Positions 1-6,963 of a stretch of DNA of 17,333 nucleotides are shown piece after piece. The translations under genes were made by a program, and so were the position numbers. This DNA is from JAYEIA01 sp034659855 (GTDB lineage: Bacteria > Bacteroidota > Bacteroidia > Bacteroidales > JAADGE01), in contig JAYEIA010000026.1 of assembly GCA_034659855.1 (NCBI GenBank), positions 1-17,333 of the forward strand. The letters run 5' to 3'. Below the pieces are notes generated by a model, which was given only the letters and a program-made list of their open reading frames with translations, made no database searches and had not been told where the DNA came from. Numbering within the stretch: position 1 is the stretch's first letter; every line of letters starts with the position of its first letter.

Positions 1-96
1 AAAACATACTTTTTAGACCGGACTCTTAAATTATATATCTAAAGTAAGCAAAAGTTGTAAAATTACAAATTGAATGGTGACATTTATGCAATAAAT

Positions 97-126
97 AAAA
101 AAAAGGAGACCAAATGATCTCCTTTT
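97..126 (-). terminator. Intrinsic terminator after rplT
   Basis: Read on the minus strand, AAAAGGAGA and TCTCCTTTT pair around a short loop. The pairing can extend inward by a C-G pair and a G-T wobble to leave a four-base loop. It is followed by an uninterrupted run of eight T (positions 104 to 97). It begins 23 bases after the rplT stop, so it ends the thrS-infC-rpmI-rplT transcript. There is no comparable T run on the plus-strand side, so it looks one-directional. Nothing could be assigned in bases 1-96. Confidence 0.9.
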
Positions 127-148
127 AAACTTTTATTTCGGTTGAAAC

Positions 149-493
149 TTATTTTACAGACTTTACAATTGCTGCAAAAGCTTCAGGATGATTCATTGCT
201 AAATCAGCCAGTACTTTACGGTTTAATTGAATGTCTTTTTTGTGAACAGCACCCATAAATTCAGAATAAGACATACCGCTTAATCTCGCTCCGGCATTAA
301 TTCTCTGAATCCAGAGTTTTCTAAAATTACGTTTCTTAGTTTTTCTGTCACGGTAGGCATATGTTTGTCCTTTTTCGTAAGTATTTTTCGCTACGGTCCA
401 AACATTTTTCCTTTCTCCAAAATATCCTTTGGTTTTTTTAAGAAGCTTTTTTCTTCTTTTTCTCGATGCTACTGAATTTGTTGATCTTGGCAT
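149..493 (-). CDS. rplT: 50S ribosomal protein L20 (bL20)
   Basis: This 114-residue protein has the usual length and pattern of bL20. A highly basic N-terminal half (SRKRRKKLLKKTKGYFG near residues 10-26, then YRDRKTKKRNFRKLWIQRINAGAR near 47-70) precedes a compact C-terminal domain. bL20 binds 23S rRNA early in large-subunit assembly, and in E. coli and Bacillus it also represses its own operon. It is the last gene of the thrS-infC-rpmI-rplT run and is followed by an intrinsic terminator. The start is ATG. The gap of 138 bases from rpmI is unusually wide for this otherwise compact operon and might hold regulatory RNA structure, which is inference only. Identity is essentially certain. Confidence 0.98.
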   Translation of the reverse strand: MPRSTNSVASRKRRKKLLKKTKGYFGERKNVWTVAKNTYEKGQTYAYRDRKTKKRNFRKLWIQRINAGARLSGMSYSEFMGAVHKKDIQLNRKVLADLAMNHPEAFAAIVKSVK

Positions 494-631
494 TTTAAAT
501 TTTTTTAAATATTGGCGGTTTTAAAACTCTTTCTTGCTCAATATTTTGTTAATACTTAATTAATTTTGGCGGATGCGGTCCAAGGGACACTTTTACAAAC
601 ATTCCGTCCGGGTGTTGAAACCTAATTTTGC
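494..631 (-). other. 138-base untranslated spacer between rpmI and rplT
   Basis: No open frame or consensus Bacteroidota promoter is visible here. The part nearest rpmI is more GC-rich than its surroundings and can form small local pairings, for example GTCC-CTT-GGAC around 579-589 on the mRNA. It could act in translational control of rplT, but I cannot show a known leader motif. Confidence 0.3.
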
Positions 632-826
632 TTATTTACCGAGCAATGCTTTCACATTTTTCTCATCAACTTTTGCTATAAGTCCTGAGTAACGAAGATT
701 TCTCTTGCGTTTTTTAGACTTTTTAGTCAAAATATGACTTTTAAAAGCATGTTTACGTTTCACTTTACCCGTTCCTGTGAGCTTAAATCGTTTTTTAGCT
801 CCACCTTTTGTCTTCATTTTGGGCAT
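632..826 (-). CDS. rpmI: 50S ribosomal protein L35 (bL35)
   Basis: The 64-residue product has the full length and signature of bL35. It starts MPKMKTKGGAKKRFKLTGTGK, followed by the basic stretch KRKHAFKSHILTKKSKKRKRNLR, and ends in a short acidic and hydrophobic tail. It is a small structural protein of the large ribosomal subunit. It lies between infC and rplT, the order conserved in most bacteria. The ATG has a modest AAGGA five bases upstream. The 89-base gap to infC contains an unexplained, stronger SD-like motif in a predicted hairpin, described separately. Identity is certain from the sequence pattern and context. Confidence 0.97.
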   Translation of the reverse strand: MPKMKTKGGAKKRFKLTGTGKVKRKHAFKSHILTKKSKKRKRNLRYSGLIAKVDEKNVKALLGK

Positions 827-867
827 AATAATCCTTTTTTAAATTTAATTAAACATATATAATCATT

Positions 868-903
868 CAAAGAAGTCAGAAACCTCCTTGTTGTGATTTC
901 TTG
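868..903 (-). promoter_or_regulatory. Orphan SD motif in a predicted hairpin loop (infC-rpmI gap)
   Basis: On the mRNA, CAAGAAATCA (903-894) can pair with TGACTTCTTTG (878-868) in about nine pairs with one mismatch and one bulge. The 15-base loop contains AAGGAGGT (889-882), a perfect match to the 16S rRNA 3' end. The motif lies 55 bases before the rpmI ATG. The only nearby ATG, 16 bases after AAGGAGG, opens a five-codon frame. The motif and pairing are visible; any function as a ribosome standby or regulatory site is inference. Confidence 0.35.
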
Positions 904-915
904 TGCTCTGAGCCA

Positions 916-1467
916 TTAACTCTTTTTCTTTAAGGGGGCAACAAACAGATTCATTCTGTTACCTTCCATTCTGGGCATTGTTTCAACTTTCCCGTACTCC
1001 TCAAGCGCTTTAGCAAATTTCAGTAATAAAATTTTGCCTTGATCTTTAAATACGATGGAGCGACCTCTGAAAAATACAAATGCCTTCACTTTATCGCCGG
1101 CCTCCAGAAAACTCTTCGCATGTTCCAATTTAAAATTAAAATCATGCTCCTCGGTATTGGGCGTAAAACGTATTTCTTTTAAAGAAACTTGGTTTTGTTT
1201 TGATTTCAACTCTTTTTGCTTTTTCTTTTTCTTGTAAAGAAATTTATTGAAATCAATAATTTTGCATACAGGCGGTTTTGCATTGGGCGATATTTCTACA
1301 AGATCCAACTGCATATCTCTTGCTATTTTCTTGGCCTCATCAATTGGTAAAATTCCCGGTTCTACATTATCGCCGACTACACGAACTGTTTTCGCTCTAA
1401 TCTTGTGATTAACACGATACTGATAGCGCAAATCTTTTTTTCTGCTTTTAAATCCTCGTCTTCCTAT
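916..1467 (-). CDS. infC: Translation initiation factor IF-3, probable AUA start
   Basis: IF-3 binds the 30S subunit, blocks premature 50S joining and checks the start codon and initiator tRNA. The N-terminal domain (RVNHKIRAKTVRVVGDNVEPGI, then LDLVEISPNAKPPVCKIIDFNKFLY), a lysine-rich linker, and a C-terminal domain containing IRFTPNTEEHDFNFK and RGRSIVFKDQG are all present. The first ATG/GTG/TTG in frame is a TTG at 1431, which would give 171 residues without an SD. I extend to ATA at 1467, for 183 residues beginning MGRRGFKSRKKD. An AGGAGG sits eight bases upstream of it, and an in-frame TAG at 1480-1482 bars further extension. E. coli infC uses AUU, so IF-3 can repress its own synthesis by rejecting it; an AUA here fits the same logic. 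The gene lies 34 bases after thrS in one operon. Confidence 0.95.
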   Translation of the reverse strand: MGRRGFKSRKKDLRYQYRVNHKIRAKTVRVVGDNVEPGILPIDEAKKIARDMQLDLVEISPNAKPPVCKIIDFNKFLYKKKKKQKELKSKQNQVSLKEIRFTPNTEEHDFNFKLEHAKSFLEAGDKVKAFVFFRGRSIVFKDQGKILLLKFAKALEEYGKVETMPRMEGNRMNLFVAPLKKKS

Positions 1468-1475
1468 GGTAGTAT

Positions 1476-1481
1476 CCTCCT
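1476..1481 (-). promoter_or_regulatory. Strong Shine-Dalgarno site fixing the infC start
   Basis: AGGAGG on the minus strand lies exactly eight bases before the ATA at 1465-1467 and immediately after thrS. It is conspicuous because most genes in this window lack such a motif, as is usual in Bacteroidota. Its distance favours ATA over the downstream TTG at 1429-1431, which is 44 bases away. Confidence 0.75.
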
Positions 1482-1501
1482 ACTAATTTAGTTAAAAAAA
1501 A

Positions 1502-3448
1502 TTATTTATTTTCTGATAATTCCTTATTAATACTGTCTTTTATCATTTGGGCAAATGCCTCTATTTTAACAGAACCTTGATCTCCTTCACCTTGTCTTCT
1601 TACTGATACGGTTCCTTCTTCTTGTTCTCGTTCGCCGACAATGAGCATATATGGTATCTTTTTCAACTCATTATCTCTAATTTTTTTGCCTATTTTTTCA
1701 TTTCTTTCATCTACAAAACTGCGAATATCGTTATTTTTTAGAATATTTGAAACTTTTTTTGCAAATTTATTAAAAATATCGCTAATAGGCAAAACTGCAA
1801 CTTGTTCAGGACAGAGCCACAACGGAAATTTACCGGCAGTATGTTCGGTCAGTACCGCAACAAATCGTTCCATTGAACCAAACGGAGCTCTGTGAATCAT
1901 AACGGGTCTGTGTTTTTCATTATCACTTCCGGTATATTCCAATTCAAAACGCTCGGGTAAATTGTAATCAACTTGAATAGTGCCCAGCTGCCAGCTTCTG
2001 CCAAGGGCGTCTTTTATCATAAAATCCAACTTGGGCCCGTAAAATGCTGCTTCACCGTATTCGGTAATTGTTTTAAGACCTTTTTCTTGGGCAACTTCTA
2101 CAATTGCTTTTTCAGCTTTTTCCCAATTTTCATCTGTTCCGATATACTTTTCTTTGTCGTCTTTGTCCCTTAAAGATATTTGTGTGGTAAAATCTTTAAA
2201 GTCAAGCGTTTTAAAAATGTAGAGAACAATATCTATCACTTTAAAAAATTCCTCTTTCAGTTGATTGGGCGTGCAAAAAATATGGGCATCATCTTGCGTA
2301 AAACTTCTTACACGAGTTAAACCGTGTAATTCTCCGCTTTGCTCGTATCTGTATACTGTACCGAATTCGGCATATCTTACCGGCAAGTCTTTATAGGATC
2401 GTGGCTTGAGTTTATATATCTCACAGTGGTGCGGGCAATTCATCGGTTTCAACAAAAATTCACTTTCGCCGTCGGGAGCCATTATGGGTTGAAAAGAATC
2501 CTTTCCGTATTTTGCATAATGTCCTGAGGTTTCCCATAATTCTTTTTGCCCAATATGCGGGGTAATTACGGGTTCGTAATTATATTCTGCCTGAACTTTT
2601 TTAAGAAATTGCTCTAATCTTTCGCGCAATGCAGCACCTCTCGGAAGCCACAGCGGGAGACCTGCTCCTACTTTTTCGGAGAAAGCAAACAATTCAAGTT
2701 CCTTCCCTATTTTTCTGTGGTCTCTTTTTTTGGCTTCTTCCAAAAATACCAGATATTCGTCGAGCATTTTTTGTTTCGGAAATGATATGCCGTATATACG
2801 GGTCAATTGTTCTCTGGTTTCATCGCCTCGCCAGTATGCTCCGGCCACTTTCATCAGCTTTACGGCTTTGATATATCCGGTATGCGGCAAATGCGGTCCT
2901 CGGCATAAATCTGTAAAATTACCGTGATTGTAAAACGTAATTGTTCCGTCTTCCAAATCATTGATCAGTTCTACCTTATATTTATCATTTTTTTCTTCAT
3001 AATACTTAAGGGCATCCTCTTTTGTTACCGGACGCCGGTTGTAACTGTTTTTTTCTTTGGCCAAGGTTTTCATTTTCTTTTCAACTTTGGGCAATTCATT
3101 TTCAGAAAAAATTTTATCTCCGGGCATCTCAATATCATAATAAAACCCCTTGTCGATAGACGGACCGATGCCTAATTTAACGCCGGGATACAATTCTTCA
3201 AGCGCTTGAGCCATAAGGTGAGCTGAAGAGTGCCAAAATGCATCTTTTGCTTCATCATCTTCCCATTTGTAAAAGACAAGTTCAGCATCATTATTTATAG
3301 GTAGTTGTAAATCTTTGGTTTCGCCGTTTACGCCTGCCACAAGAATAACTCTTGCCAGACCCTTACTGATACTTTCGGCAACCTCCATGGAAGTTGTCCC
3401 CTTTTTGTATTGCTTTACGTTCCCGTCCGGGAAAGTTATATTTATCAT
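1502..3448 (-). CDS. thrS: Threonyl-tRNA synthetase
   Basis: This cytoplasmic enzyme charges tRNA-Thr with threonine using ATP and edits mischarged seryl-tRNA. The 648 residues carry the complete bacterial architecture. There is a TGS domain (about 1-62), then an editing domain with HSSAH at 73-77 and Cys182 in LCRGPH. The class II catalytic core (about 245-540) holds the zinc ligands Cys338 (MNCPHH), His389 (DDAHIF) and His519 (IHRAPFGS), and the motif 2 region FGTVYRYEQSGELHGLTRVRSF. The anticodon-binding domain follows (about 545-640). The start is ATG with no SD. A consensus promoter ends about 33 bases upstream, and thrS is the first gene of the thrS-infC-rpmI-rplT operon. No T-box leader is visible; the untranslated leader appears to be only about 25 bases. 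Confidence 0.98.
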   Translation of the reverse strand: MINITFPDGNVKQYKKGTTSMEVAESISKGLARVILVAGVNGETKDLQLPINNDAELVFYKWEDDEAKDAFWHSSAHLMAQALEELYPGVKLGIGPSIDKGFYYDIEMPGDKIFSENELPKVEKKMKTLAKEKNSYNRRPVTKEDALKYYEEKNDKYKVELINDLEDGTITFYNHGNFTDLCRGPHLPHTGYIKAVKLMKVAGAYWRGDETREQLTRIYGISFPKQKMLDEYLVFLEEAKKRDHRKIGKELELFAFSEKVGAGLPLWLPRGAALRERLEQFLKKVQAEYNYEPVITPHIGQKELWETSGHYAKYGKDSFQPIMAPDGESEFLLKPMNCPHHCEIYKLKPRSYKDLPVRYAEFGTVYRYEQSGELHGLTRVRSFTQDDAHIFCTPNQLKEEFFKVIDIVLYIFKTLDFKDFTTQISLRDKDDKEKYIGTDENWEKAEKAIVEVAQEKGLKTITEYGEAAFYGPKLDFMIKDALGRSWQLGTIQVDYNLPERFELEYTGSDNEKHRPVMIHRAPFGSMERFVAVLTEHTAGKFPLWLCPEQVAVLPISDIFNKFAKKVSNILKNNDIRSFVDERNEKIGKKIRDNELKKIPYMLIVGEREQEEGTVSVRRQGEGDQGSVKIEAFAQMIKDSINKELSENK

Positions 3449-3480
3449 GATGTTTGGTTTTCTTCAAAAATATGCGAACG

Positions 3481-3512
3481 CAAAGTTATGTAAATTTTAT
3501 AAATTTCACAAT
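3481..3512 (-). promoter_or_regulatory. Promoter of the thrS-infC-rpmI-rplT operon
   Basis: The minus strand shows TAACTTTG (3488-3481), a perfect TAnnTTTG -7 box. ATTG (3512-3509) lies 20 bases upstream at the -33 position, with one mismatch to TTTG. This is the Bacteroidota primary sigma-factor promoter layout. The predicted start site near 3474 leaves a leader of about 25 bases. Confidence 0.65.
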
Positions 3513-3579
3513 TAAAAACTACTGTTTATCAATAAAATCACACCAAGGCAAAATTATATTCAAAATGTACTTACTGTAT

Positions 3580-5745
3580 TTATTTTTGTTTTTCTCTCAC
3601 AGCCGAAACTCCGTCGAGTAATCTTAGTGCTGCCATAAGTTCATTCAATACAGCTCTGCTCCTAACTTTTAAAGCAAGTGTCCCGGAAAATGCATTATTT
3701 TTCTTGGCTTTGAGTGCAATAGCTCTTATTTTTAATTCAAAATCGTCGGTTACCAGTTTTGTAATTGCCGAGGTAATGCCGGTTTTGTCCCTGCCCATAA
3801 TTCCGATTTCGGACAGGAATGCTCCCGTTTTAACTTTATGGTTCCATTTTGCAGGTACTATACGATAAGGGTAGCGAGTTTTTAAGTCTTTGGCATTGGG
3901 GCAGGTTGTTTTGTGAATTTTTGTGCCTTTTGATACGGTTATAAATCCGAAAATTTTGTCTCCGGGCAATGGATTACAGCATTTTGAAAAGGTATAGTCT
4001 ATTGTGGATAAATTTTGGTCAATCAATAAAAAATCGCCGGACACCTCTTCTCTTTCAATCTGATCGACATTATCATATACCGATGGAAGCTCTTGGTGTT
4101 GCTGTGGGTTTATATCCGGTTTACTAAATATTTGCTTTATGTTCTTAAGTTCAGCTTTTCCGACAGCGTAGGCATGAAACATTTCCAGCGAAGAGTCATA
4201 TCCTCCTTTGTTTCTTAAGGTTTGAATCGAAGAGTCGGAGAGTTCCATTTTTAATTGATTCAATCTTGAGCGTATTAATTCTTTTCCTTCTTCAGCTCTG
4301 TTAAAAGTAGTCAGTTTAAGGGCTCGTTTAATTTTTGCTTTTGACCGAGGGCTTTTGGCAATCCTTAGCCAGTCTCTTCCGGGCGTTTTGTTTTTGTCGG
4401 TCAAGATTTTAATGGTATCTCCGTTAACGGGCATATAATCCACGGATTGAATTTTTTCGTTAACCATTGCCCCTGTGCACGTTTCACCGATTTTTGTATG
4501 AATTGAGAATGCCAAATCTATAATTGTGTATCCGGCTTTGAGCGAAAGTGCATCACCTTTTGGTGTGAGAACAAATATTTCTTCGGCTTCATTACCGGCC
4601 CTTACTTTACTTACATAGTCAGGATTGTCGTATATATCGGGGTTCTCAATAGCATCTCTCAATTTTTTCAGCCATAAATCGGCATCCCCTTTTTCTTTTC
4701 CCTTGTATTTCCAGTGTGCTGCGGGACCGTTTTCAGCAATATCATCCATGCGGGCTGTTCTGATTTGGACTTCAACCGGTCTGTTATTGGGACCGAATAC
4801 TGTGGTGTGCAAGGATTCGTAACCGGAGCTTTTCGGAAAACTAATCCAGTCTCTCAATCGACCGGTATCCGGTTTGTATTTTTCGGTAATCAGGGAATAT
4901 ATTTTCCAGCAATCGGCCTTTTCTGATTCTATGTCGGAGTCGAGTATAACCCTTACGGCAAATAAATCAAATACCTCTTCGAAAGGAACTCTCTTTTTTT
5001 GCATTTTATTCCAAATCGAATAGACTGACTTAGTTCTCCACTTTACTTTATAGTCTATACCTTGCTGATTAAACGTTTCTTTCAACGGAGACAAAAACTT
5101 ATTAATAAATAGTATCCTGTCAGACTTTGTGCCTTCGAGTTTTTTTACAATAAATTGGTAAGCTTTCGGTTCTCTTAATTTCAAACTTAAATTTTCTAAG
5201 TCTGTTTTGAGATTGTAGAGTCCGATGCGATGTGCTGCAGGAGCAAATACCGCAAAATTTTGTTTGGATAGGATGTTTTTTTTGTCGCCTGAATTTTCAA
5301 TTATTTCGCGGCTTCTTCGCAATTGTTCAAAAAGGCGAATGATAACAGAGCGTACATCGCCCATTACCGTTAGAAGCAACTTAATAAAATTATCAGATTC
5401 ATGGTTGAAATTTAGTCCGCTTATATCGGGGAATTTTAAAATTCCAAAAGCAATTTCAAACACCAAGGTATTAAAATTTTCCGGTTTTACTGCAGTATTT
5501 AATGCCTTACCCGTATAGGCATATAGAAATGCTGCGGGAACAGTATATCGGTCAGTTTCGGCATTTTCAATGAGCATTTCCGTTAGAGTAACCGCTCTGT
5601 TCAAAGATATGGCATCAAAAGGGGTCTTCTCTCCTATCGTCCTAAAGGTCTCTCTCAATAAATATCCTTTCTGAGCATCAGTTGTATCAATATATTCGGA
5701 AATAACCGGTGATTTCTGTATAATCTTTTCCAAAAAGTTAGTCAT
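3580..5745 (-). CDS. relA: RelA/SpoT-family (p)ppGpp synthetase with degenerate hydrolase domain
   Basis: Long RSH proteins make, and often degrade, the stringent-response alarmone (p)ppGpp. From the ATG at 5745 (721 residues; a GTG at 5751 would add two) the order is HD-like domain (about 45-170), synthetase (about 228-350), TGS (389-450), Cys-Cys zinc-finger-like segment (FSKCCNPLPGD, 588-589) and C-terminal ACT domain (about 643-718). The synthetase keeps YSIWNKM, SSGYESLHT, EVQIRT (325-330) and AAHWKYKG. The hydrolase region has lost its metal site: AAFLYAYT (71-78) stands where the family has an AALLHDVVEDT-like motif, and no HP motif is seen. I infer a synthetase-only, RelA-like enzyme. 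The motif before the GTP-site loop is RLRD (296-299), closer to RXKD of bifunctional Rel/SpoT than to EXDD of RelA. It has its own promoter and no clear terminator before thrS. Confidence 0.93.
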   Translation of the reverse strand: MTNFLEKIIQKSPVISEYIDTTDAQKGYLLRETFRTIGEKTPFDAISLNRAVTLTEMLIENAETDRYTVPAAFLYAYTGKALNTAVKPENFNTLVFEIAFGILKFPDISGLNFNHESDNFIKLLLTVMGDVRSVIIRLFEQLRRSREIIENSGDKKNILSKQNFAVFAPAAHRIGLYNLKTDLENLSLKLREPKAYQFIVKKLEGTKSDRILFINKFLSPLKETFNQQGIDYKVKWRTKSVYSIWNKMQKKRVPFEEVFDLFAVRVILDSDIESEKADCWKIYSLITEKYKPDTGRLRDWISFPKSSGYESLHTTVFGPNNRPVEVQIRTARMDDIAENGPAAHWKYKGKEKGDADLWLKKLRDAIENPDIYDNPDYVSKVRAGNEAEEIFVLTPKGDALSLKAGYTIIDLAFSIHTKIGETCTGAMVNEKIQSVDYMPVNGDTIKILTDKNKTPGRDWLRIAKSPRSKAKIKRALKLTTFNRAEEGKELIRSRLNQLKMELSDSSIQTLRNKGGYDSSLEMFHAYAVGKAELKNIKQIFSKPDINPQQHQELPSVYDNVDQIEREEVSGDFLLIDQNLSTIDYTFSKCCNPLPGDKIFGFITVSKGTKIHKTTCPNAKDLKTRYPYRIVPAKWNHKVKTGAFLSEIGIMGRDKTGITSAITKLVTDDFELKIRAIALKAKKNNAFSGTLALKVRSRAVLNELMAALRLLDGVSAVREKQK

Positions 5746-5772
5746 ATTCACATCTTGTATACATTTCGCAAA

Positions 5773-5804
5773 CGAACGTACAATATGTTTCTTTGTTTTG
5801 CAAA
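5773..5804 (-). promoter_or_regulatory. Promoter of the relA-like gene
   Basis: On the minus strand TTTG (5804-5801) is followed after exactly 20 bases by TACGTTCG (5780-5773), one mismatch from TAnnTTTG. The expected start site leaves a leader of about 20 bases. The upstream edge lies only eight bases from the large inverted repeat at 5813. Confidence 0.55.
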
Positions 5805-5812
5805 ATAAACCT

Positions 5813-5941
5813 ACTCCGAAAAATCGAAAATATTGACTTTCAATGTTTTTTACCCTTGATACCTAAAAGGAAAACATTGAAAGTCAATATTTTCGATGAG
5901 TTCGATTTTAGAGTTCTTTAAACTAAATGATTTTTCGGAGT
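5813..5941. repeat. 37-bp inverted repeat with interrupted right arm
   Basis: The left arm 5813-5849 (starting ACTCCGAAAAATCG) is perfectly complementary to 5871-5897 plus 5932-5941, a total of 37 pairs. The loop is 21 bases (5850-5870). The right arm is broken by 34 extra bases (5898-5931). These end in GAT, repeating the GAT that closes the first half, as a small insertion with a 3-bp duplication would. It fills the centre of the 320-bp gap between the divergent relA-like gene and the gene at 6066, and overlaps neither promoter. It therefore cannot be a terminator for either gene. It may be a MITE-like or palindromic repeat, or a cruciform-forming regulatory element; no transposase is present and no convincing target-site duplication flanks it. 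Confidence 0.85.
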
Positions 5942-6009
5942 TGACTCGAACCTAAAATATATAATTAAACTCCGCAAATTTTGGAAATGTATTGCAGAAT
6001 ACGTTCTAA

Positions 6010-6041
6010 TTCGAAAACTGATAAAAAAAATTGTATATTTG
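6010..6041 (+). promoter_or_regulatory. Promoter of the two-gene unit at 6066-6920
   Basis: TATATTTG (6034-6041) is a perfect TAnnTTTG -7 box. TTCG (6010-6013) sits 20 bases upstream with one mismatch to the TTTG -33 box. The predicted leader to the ATG at 6066 is about 18 bases. Confidence 0.6.
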
Positions 6042-6065
6042 TGATCTAAATGTTAAATCAAACCC

Positions 6066-6497
6066 ATGAAAAAAGGTTTAAAAACTATTCCGATAGTATT
6101 AGCAGTATTATTATTTTTATTTTCCGGAAAGACGTTTTCACAGAAGATCAATGCCGGTCTTCAGAGCGTAAATTATTATACTAAAAGTGCAGACTGTTTG
6201 TCCTCAAAACAAATACTGGTACGAATAAAATATAAAACAAGCTATAAAGATAAAAAGCATTTGCAGATGACTCATGAATTCACATCCGGTGTAAAAATTA
6301 GTTCTTCAGTCACAAAAATTGATAAATCAGGGTACATTGTGTATGATTTTTGCATGAACATTGGAGAACAAAAGGAGTCTTTCAAAACAATTTTCAGAAA
6401 TGAAAAAGGTGAATCGTCTGACTTGATTCATATACATATAAATTTGAATGTAGCTGATATAAAAGACGGAACTCCGGAAAAAATATACAACTTGTAA
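6066..6497 (+). CDS. Secreted protein of unknown function
   Basis: I do not recognise this 143-residue protein. A clear Sec signal peptide is visible: a basic start (MKKGLK), a hydrophobic core (IVLAVLLFLF) and a likely cleavage after TFS or FSQ near residues 25-26. No lipobox Cys is present. The mature part of about 118 residues has alternating hydrophobic stretches (ILVRIKYK, GYIVYDFCMNI, LIHIHINLNV) suggesting a small beta-rich domain. It has two cysteines (44 and 96) that could form a disulphide. It should be periplasmic or exported. It has its own promoter just upstream and is followed after 15 bases by a SpoIIAA-like gene on the same strand, so the two are probably co-transcribed. Base composition matches its neighbours. 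No function can be assigned. Confidence 0.8.
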   Translation: MKKGLKTIPIVLAVLLFLFSGKTFSQKINAGLQSVNYYTKSADCLSSKQILVRIKYKTSYKDKKHLQMTHEFTSGVKISSSVTKIDKSGYIVYDFCMNIGEQKESFKTIFRNEKGESSDLIHIHINLNVADIKDGTPEKIYNL

Positions 6498-6512
6498 ATT
6501 AAATAAGCAACT

Positions 6513-6920
6513 ATGCATACAATATTTGAAAATGAGATAGCAAAAACAGACTATGATTCCGACAAAGAGTTAGTGACAGTTACATGGAAAGAGAGTGCTA
6601 AGGCCATAACCATGGAGGAATACAAACAGCCCTTTGAGGAGGGCTTGATCTATATGGAGAGTTCAAATGCTGAGGCCAAATATTTTTTATCCGATATTAG
6701 GAATCAGAGGCCTGTTTCTCCGAAATACAGAAAATGGTTTCAAAGTGTTGCTATTCAACGGGCATCTGATGCGGGTATTATTCGGGGGGCAGTTGTTATG
6801 GAGAATAATGTTTTTAAGAAGTATTATATCAATCATATAATGAAAACTCTTAAGAAAGTAAATATGGAATTTAAGGCTCACAAATCTGTGGAGAAAGCTA
6901 TTGAGTGGCTGACACGCTAA
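6513..6920 (+). CDS. SpoIIAA/STAS-like domain protein of unknown function
   Basis: This 135-residue protein has no signal peptide or membrane segment and should be cytoplasmic. Its pattern resembles the SpoIIAA-like (STAS/SEC14-related) small proteins common in Bacteroidota. An N-terminal strand pair (ELVTVTWK near 19-26) leads to a helix around MEEYKQPFEEGLIYM. A central strand ends in an acidic residue (KYFLSDIRNQRPVSPKYRKWF, Asp61), followed by a strand near GAVVMENNVFKKY. The end VEKAIEWLTR matches the usual final helix. Proteins of this type may bind lipids or partner proteins, but the family has no settled role. The gene starts 15 bases after the secreted-protein gene and converges with the efflux operon, leaving 43 bases between the stops. 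Family placement is by recalled pattern only. Confidence 0.8.
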   Translation: MHTIFENEIAKTDYDSDKELVTVTWKESAKAITMEEYKQPFEEGLIYMESSNAEAKYFLSDIRNQRPVSPKYRKWFQSVAIQRASDAGIIRGAVVMENNVFKKYYINHIMKTLKKVNMEFKAHKSVEKAIEWLTR

Positions 6921-6963
6921 TGATTTTTAATAATATATCTTTCATTATTACATTGCAACGACA

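Noticed and set aside
1..96. Possible tRNA or promoter beyond the rplT terminator
   Set aside because: The segment does not fold into a cloverleaf and has no T-loop consensus or clean TAnnTTTG box.
845..866. Five-codon frame (MIIYV) after the orphan SD-like motif
   Set aside because: The spacing of 16 bases from AAGGAGG is too long and five codons give no evidence of coding.
1641..3515. Several plus-strand open frames opposite thrS
   Set aside because: They are low-complexity, Phe/Leu/Ser-rich antisense shadows of thrS without start signals.
5808..5953. AACCT direct repeat on both sides of the inverted repeat as a target-site duplication
   Set aside because: The right copy is seven bases away from the repeat end and five-base matches are common in this sequence.
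6918..6947. TAATGA/TCATTA pair as terminator between convergent genes
   Set aside because: Only six AT-rich pairs with an 18-base loop and no T run; too weak to call.
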